64,000 nt of DNA from Prosopocoilus inquinatus (taxonomy: Eukaryota; Arthropoda; Insecta; Coleoptera; Lucanidae). The first letter of the stretch is position 1. Each line of letters begins with the position of its first letter. Below, piece by piece: positions 58,581 to 64,000 of the stretch. The notes below the pieces were generated by a model. The model saw only the letters and a list, made by a program, of their open reading frames with translations, made no database searches and was not told the origin of the DNA. Position numbers and translations under genes: made by a program. The stretch lies in assembly GCA_036172665.1 (NCBI GenBank), contig CM069873.1:31550001-31614000 (forward strand), given 5' to 3'.

Positions 58581-58909
58581 ACAGGGTATGCCAAGTTGAG
58601 TAGTCTATTAAAAGTTTTCAGCAGAAAGGAACATACAAACATTCTAAAAATTCCTTATTTTAAACGGAATGATATATTTTTTATTGCAATTTACACAATT
58701 ATTTTAAGTAAAAATTGTTGAGATATCTTCAAATTTCTTAAAAAAATTATTTCGGTGGCATTTCATTTAAGAGAATGTATTTACAACGCGTTCAAATTTG
58801 AAGATTCAAGTTGTCTGTCATTTGAAAGAATAATGAGCAGCCTTTCAAAACGTATCTTAGTTATCCCTAAAAAATTCACAGAATGGTCAAAATATGGTGT
58901 CGAATCTTG
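58581..58909 (+). repeat. Dispersed repeat C, copy 2
   Basis: Same-strand partner of 37,517-37,968, located about 460 bases after the end of carboxylesterase 2. It begins ACAGGGTATGCCAAGTTGAG, similar to ACAGAGTCTCCCAAGTTGAG in copy 1. Confidence 0.6.
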
Positions 58910-59694
58910 GTATCGGTACGAGTTCGAGGTTCGTAAATGGTACTCGTCGACTAATCTTAAACACTTTATTAAAAACACAATCGCCTACACAACAGAATAC
59001 ACTACAAATACTCTATAATACTTATTGTAACAATTCGCACTTCGCGAATACACTCACTTCCAGACGCACGCGAAAAAGTTCAAGTCAAAGAGGTCAAAGA
59101 ACCCCCCCAACGTGAGCTAAAATGCCACTGGGCGTAGTCTATCGTACTTCGATTGTAATCAAAAACTAGTCTCATTAACTCTTTCTCTCTCTCCGAAAAT
59201 GATTTTGAATTTATTTTGAAGTGATTGATATTTTGAGTTAGTCTTTCGTCTTTTAATTTTTCTTAGAAATTATGAAATATGTTCTACTTTCTTAAAATTT
59301 TCTTAATTTATTGTAATTGATTATCTTTTGAATTGTTTGAATATGCAAAATAAAAAAAATACTTTGCCTAAAATGTCCGCACATTTAGAAACGATTAATT
59401 ATAATTTTAAAAAGGGCGAGGAGAAATGGTGGAAATATTTGTTTTCTTTTATTTTATCTAATCAGTTTTGAATTGTTGTTCAGAACCCGTTTTTTGTTTC
59501 TCAAGGAAAAGTCGGGGACCTCACTTGACAGATTTTGACAGCTGAAATTACTTAAATTTTCAAGAAGTTAAAAATTACGTCTGCAAAGTGAGTTAATCGC
59601 GATTATGCATTTACGTTAAACATAACGTGGCGTTATCGACGAGTTTACGTTCAAATTCCTATTTCAAAAAGAATATAACAGCACGTTATATTTA
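58910..59694. other. Non-coding stretch, possible LTR-like piece
   Basis: On the minus strand an AATAAAGTGTTT word at about 58,960, followed downstream by GC-richer sequence, resembles part of an LTR. Ends could not be defined and no gene is seen. Confidence 0.3.
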
Positions 59695-59860
59695 ACAGAT
59701 AAAACAGCGACATCCTACGATCGCTTTTTGACCTGACATTTCAGTAGGATAGACAATTGAAGCAGATTTGCTCCTAATAAGTCCCCCATGCAAGGCGGCC
59801 ATGCTTGCTGTCAAAGCATAATGAAAGTTTAAAAAAAAATTGTTGCAAATCGTTATATTT
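59695..59860 (-). repeat. Fold-back repeat family D, third site
   Basis: From ACAGATAAAACAGCGACATC to AATTGTTGCAAATCGT it matches 18,532-18,682 closely, including the GCAAGGCGGCCATGCTT block. It is a single arm without its inverted partner. Confidence 0.65.
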
Positions 59861-59975
59861 AATGTAAATGGATACAGCATACGGGCGAATGCTTGTATTG
59901 TCTGTCGCAGAAACGTTATTAAACATCAAATGAGAGCAAAACATTTTTTCGTTTTTAAATACTTTGAATCACTAT

Positions 59976-60086
59976 GGGCCGGTTGCTCAGTCACAGTTTA
60001 ACGTTAATCTTCAGTTAGCTTCCACCTATTCCTATGTAAAAAAAAAACTGAAGATTAAAGTTCGACTATGACTGAGAAGTCGGGCC
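59976..60086. mobile_element. Short MITE with GGGCCGGTTGC ends
   Basis: GGGCCGGTTGCTCAGTCACA and the inward-read right end GGCCCGACTTCTCAGTCATA are inverted and continue to TTAATCTTCAG. It is about 110 bp overall. Ends of this type are common in insect PIF/Harbinger-like MITEs. Target duplication unclear. Confidence 0.55.
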
Positions 60087-60822
60087 TGTGCGAACCGGAC
60101 AATTTTTTTTTCATAAAATTACAATTATTTTCATTTGCCGAGTTTGAAAAGAATTTTTTTTGATGAATCACCCTGTATTATTGTAAAGTATTTAATCATT
60201 GTTAATTAAATTGATTAATATTTTTGTAGTAAAAACATGAAATTAATACTATGTAAAGATGTTTTTACTTTATTTGAAAGTGTGAATTTTCATTTTCAAT
60301 TTTTATTGTTTAATTATTTTTATTTTGTTGTAAATTAGCAGTCGCTGTCGCCGGTCTATCAGTGATTTACTTTGTAAAAAAAAACAATTTAGTGATCTTT
60401 TCGTTAATGCAAATTTACAGGGACCAAATTATTTTAAAATTAAATATGAAACATTAACAATACCCCCTTTTCGAAAATTTTTTTTAAAAATTCCAAGTTT
60501 GTTATAGAATTTTATTATAAAATACTTACAATTTTTAAGAAAAAATTAAATATGGTAGAAAGTTAAACAGGAATGTTCTAAAAATTTTTGAGATCTTCCC
60601 TAAGTTCTGGAATATTTAATTTATGAACAGAACAATACCAACATCTCCCCCAAGTTTGCGTGTATGTAAAGACTTTTTCCTCATAATAATCCCGTTAAAT
60701 ATTATATTACCCAACAAAAAAATGGTATTTCATGGGATACAATATGTAATTAGAAAATTTAAAAATGTTATCGTTAGGCAATCAAATATTCCCAAATCCA
60801 ATAAAATAACACAATCCCACAT

Positions 60823-60830
60823 TATATAAA
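60823..60830 (+). promoter_or_regulatory. Possible TATA box of the odorant receptor
   Basis: TATATAAA lies 38 bases before the receptor start codon, which would give a very short leader. Confidence 0.25.
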
Positions 60831-60867
60831 CATCGGTGGCAAGGTACTTATTGACCTTCTTTGCGTC

Positions 60868-63007
60868 ATGCCTTCTGTGAGCTACTTACATTACAACGTA
60901 CTCCTGCTGAAGATAGCACGACAATACAAACTGAATGACTTCACGATTGCATGGAAAATCATTCATTATTCTATTAGGTTGTTTTGCTACCTTTTCTTAC
61001 TTCTGTTTTTAATTGGCTTCATCATGGATATCAAAACCAAAGGTCCATTTAAATTCAATGAGACCGCACTGACTTATGGGTTTATGAGTAAGTGGACATA
61101 TATAGTAGACCTATTTTAAAATAGTTTTTAGTGAAGGTACCAAGAGTACAAAAAGTTTTCCCATATAGTGTGGGCTGTAGTTTTTTAGCACCTTACTTGA
61201 TCTGTACCCTAAGCAAACATAACCAATTCTCCCAAATGTTATTATTGGATGTCACAGAAGAGTTAACATACGTGAACATGCCAAAAAATTACAGCAACAA
61301 ACTAGATCGGAAAACTTTTTGTACACCTGTTACTAGGAGATAAAAGTTATAAATTCTTTTATTACCGTCACATGAGCAGATTTATGTAAGGACTGGACTC
61401 CAACCCAATCCAATTTAAAATGGGGCTGCTATAAGTTATGAAGTTAAATTTTATCAAACCAAAAGAATTCACATTGTGTCGTAAAACTTAACAAACCAAA
61501 AATGTTATTTTAGGTGCAACTATAACGGTTGTACAAAGAACTGTTTATTATTACTTCTGCGATTATAAAACGGAGAAGTTGGTGTTAAGAATGAACGAAT
61601 TCTTTGTTTATGAAACTAGCACTGGGCTAGAGGAAAAGAACATGAAAAGCTGCATAACTGTGTCCAACAGACTGACGTTTGGTTGGGTAATTTATGGGCA
61701 AGTGGCTTGGTTGGCTTTTTCTCTCATACCATTATTCTACGTAAACGAACATCATAGGTGAAAGTTGATTTAAATTGTTGTTAGACTTATAAGGACAAAC
61801 CTTATTTCAGATTTTTGCCAATGCCCATGTGGTTTCCTTACGATTGGAAAGCATCGCCAAAATATGAAATGAGTTACATTTTTCAAGGATGTTTAGTGTT
61901 ACTAATGGCTCTGTTACATTCAACGACAGACATGTTTTTTGCTGCTGTAATACTACTAACTTCCAACCAATTTGAACTATTAGGTACGAATTAATGTGAA
62001 GCGTTTAAAAAATAATCCAAGGTTAATAGAGTTTTCGATTGGCTGTACTATTGCGCACTGAGTGTGTTTCTATCTCGGTTCAGCTTGATGTAATAAGACG
62101 AGATAGAGTAATTTATCCTAAGTACACATCGGCGCAGCCAGTCAAAAACGTTATAAGTATAATTTGGTTGCAGGTTGGGAATTTAAAAATTTAATATACA
62201 GTTGCCTTTTGGATAACGGCGTGTCCAAAGAAGCAGTGTCAATATTTCGAGAACAGTTCAACGGTTACATTTCTGGTACAATGGCGTAAGCTTATATTTT
62301 ATTTTGCAAAAAATACATGTTGCAAATTAGTATTTATTTTAGAAATATTACAAACATGGATTTCAGTATAATATACATGGTTTGTGAGTCAGCAAGATTT
62401 AATAACAGCATGACTAGACGTATGAATAAACTGATTCAATTTCATCAGGAGTTACTGTCCTTCTGTGCAGACTTGGAGGATTTCTTTTCACCATTGATGT
62501 TAGCGTTTTATATAATTATTATGTCGGCTGCATTGTTCTTGAATTTTGCAGTTATTATGGTAAGATATCATCATTTCATATAAAATAAATATAGGGAAAG
62601 AAATAAAAATTTTGTGGAGAAAATTATTAATCTTGTGGTCTTTGCAGTCAAGGGACTTATCGTTGGTGTATTCTTGTGTGCCCCTTTGCTTAGCTGCGTA
62701 CTTAGAAGTATTTTTCCCATGTTTCATGGCAAATATTTTGTTAACTGAGGTGTGTATGATTGTTTGCGTTAATATAAACAGCAAAGGAATATTTACTTAA
62801 TAACTTAATAACTACTTAAAAGTACGTTTTTAGGCACAGAAATTGCAAATGGACTTGTATGAATTCCCATGGTATATCTGCAGTAAAGAATGTAAGACGA
62901 ACGTGAAATATCTTTTGCACAAAATGCAGATGCCTACTACGCTTACCGTAGGAAAATTTTCTAATTTGGATTTATCCCTTTTTCTCTGGGTAATAAATCA
63001 AGCTTAG
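60868..63007 (+). CDS. Odorant receptor (7tm_6 family)
   Basis: Exons 60,868-61,087, 61,514-61,757, 61,811-61,983, 62,174-62,285, 62,343-62,559, 62,648-62,749 and 62,834-63,007 join in frame, with phases 1, 2, 1, 2, 0, 0. Read to the TAG they give 413 residues. Insect odorant receptors are seven-helix ligand-gated cation channel subunits in olfactory neuron dendrites, paired with Orco. Visible are a first hydrophobic segment around residues 33-55, the FLPMPMWFPYDW loop block near 157, several further hydrophobic segments, and the C-terminal signature YEFPWYIC, LLHKMQMPTTLTVGKF. The usual short last exon is not seen: a donor (TGG|GTAATA at 62,989) could splice onward, or the gene ends at the TAG shortly after. 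The ATG at 60,868 is the first of the frame. Ligand unknown; the family turns over fast. Confidence 0.88.
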
Positions 63008-63750
63008 GATGTTTAGGGCATTGACAGGTTACGCAGTGTGCTGCCTACCAGAGGCGTAATAAGATTATGCTGAGGAATTTAACGTACAGAACAGCCAGCA
63101 GCTCAGTCGTGACGGGCTTAAAGCTTTGCTTGAACGCGAGAGAAATAGAGCGCCACCTAATTTTAACCAGAGATCAAGGAAATGATTAAAACAGTTTAAT
63201 ATCGATAATTAGTAAAGTAATACCCTCAAAGTATAGCCTTGAAAACACCAGAATGGCGCGTGCGCACTGTAAAAGTTAACAAATGGACGTCTTTATTAAG
63301 TTCAATACGGAAGTAATATCATAGTCAAAATAACTAGTAACAGAGCCGCTACCAAAGGCAAAATCAAACGTTAACTGAATTTCATGACGTTAGTCATCTA
63401 AGGCGTTAAAGGTTCGTAAAAGAAATCAAATGCGATCTAAGGCCATATCCACATTAAAACAAGGCACTTTCCATCTGATTGCTGTTTTCAGTCATTAGTT
63501 CGGTACTATAACCGCAGAACTGCGGAAGTCGTATTCGCACGCTGATATGAGAAGAGTTTCGTCGAAGCCGATACGAGAAATGCTTCGCAGAGCCGGTGAG
63601 AAAGGTATCGGTATACTAAAATATCTTACAAGAAAGAGGCGGGTACATAAGCTGTTACGAAAAGGTCGTAACATAAGATCCTCTACGGAAAGGTAATTAC
63701 AAAAAGCCTCTAAGCCGACCGCACACCCCGGACGTTCACCAGCGCACAAT
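63008..63750. other. Non-coding stretch after the receptor
   Basis: I looked for a last receptor exon and for coding frames and found none convincing. A minus-strand open frame (63,495-63,806) overlaps the terminal inverted repeat and has no domain. Confidence 0.4.
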
Positions 63751-63999
63751 AAAATTTCATTACGCGATTGTGTAGAAGATACAAAGTTTAAAAAAAAATT
63801 AGGCATAAATTCTTTACGAGTGATTACTACGATACAACCGCTCAGTACGACATTTTACGTACAATATAAAACAAATAAATTGTTGCAAAATGTCGAACTG
63901 ATCGGTTGTGTCTGGTCAGTAGTAATCACTCGTGAATAATTTGTGCCTAAATTTTTTTTAAACTTTGTATCTTCTACACAATCGCGTAATGAAATTTTG
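63751..63999. repeat. Large near-perfect inverted repeat, cut by window end
   Basis: The left arm 63,751-63,858 and right arm 63,886-63,999 are near-complementary over about 110 bases (for example AAAATTTCATTACGCGATTG at the outer ends and CGAGTGATTACTAC inside). They are separated by a 27-base AT-rich loop. The right arm reaches the window edge, so the full length is unknown. A fold-back element or hairpin-forming transcript. Confidence 0.75.
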
Positions 64000-64000
64000 A

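Overview
The window is animal nuclear DNA, AT-rich and heavily populated by transposable elements. It is almost certainly from an insect. It carries a ZAD-type C2H2 zinc-finger gene, a 7tm_6 odorant receptor gene and two secreted insect-type carboxylesterase genes, all split by GT-AG introns. A beetle is my best guess, from the gene families and element mix, but the sequence alone does not prove the order.

Layout. 1-21,110 has no convincing host gene. It holds short non-autonomous DNA elements (MITEs), a tRNA-derived SINE, a gag remnant, a pogo/Tigger-like end, several families of dispersed or fold-back repeats, and a three-deep nest of elements at 19,562-20,782. 21,111-25,585 is a five-exon ZAD zinc-finger gene (515 aa, 11 fingers, the last lacking its first Cys). 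26,455-29,679 is a PIF/Harbinger transposon with near-perfect ends and a TAA target duplication. It carries a frameshifted HARBI1-like transposase and an oppositely oriented MADF/BESS protein, and it sits inside an older GC-rich MITE. 30,175-34,170 is a graveyard: a BEL/Pao pol fragment, a solo LTR and a Tc1-like transposase remnant.

36,542-46,506 and 47,214-58,118 are two tandem same-strand carboxylesterase genes. Both have ten exons with matching phases, and the joined reading frames close exactly (562 and 548 aa). Both encode signal peptides and a full Ser-Glu-His triad. The upstream copy ends in KDEL, a canonical ER-retrieval signal; the downstream copy ends earlier without it and has Pro in place of the first oxyanion-hole Gly. 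Their introns hold a mariner element, several MITEs, a 1.56-kb inverted-repeat element and long A-rich repeats. 60,868-63,007 is an odorant receptor gene of at least seven exons; its usual short last exon was not found. The window ends inside a large near-perfect inverted repeat.

The esterases are predicted to be one ER-resident and one secreted or functionally altered product of the same duplication. The receptor next door may be coincidental. I see no operon, CRISPR array or viral gene cassette. The most unusual signals are the KDEL/oxyanion divergence of the esterase pair, the nested MITEs, and several uncatalogued inverted-repeat families.
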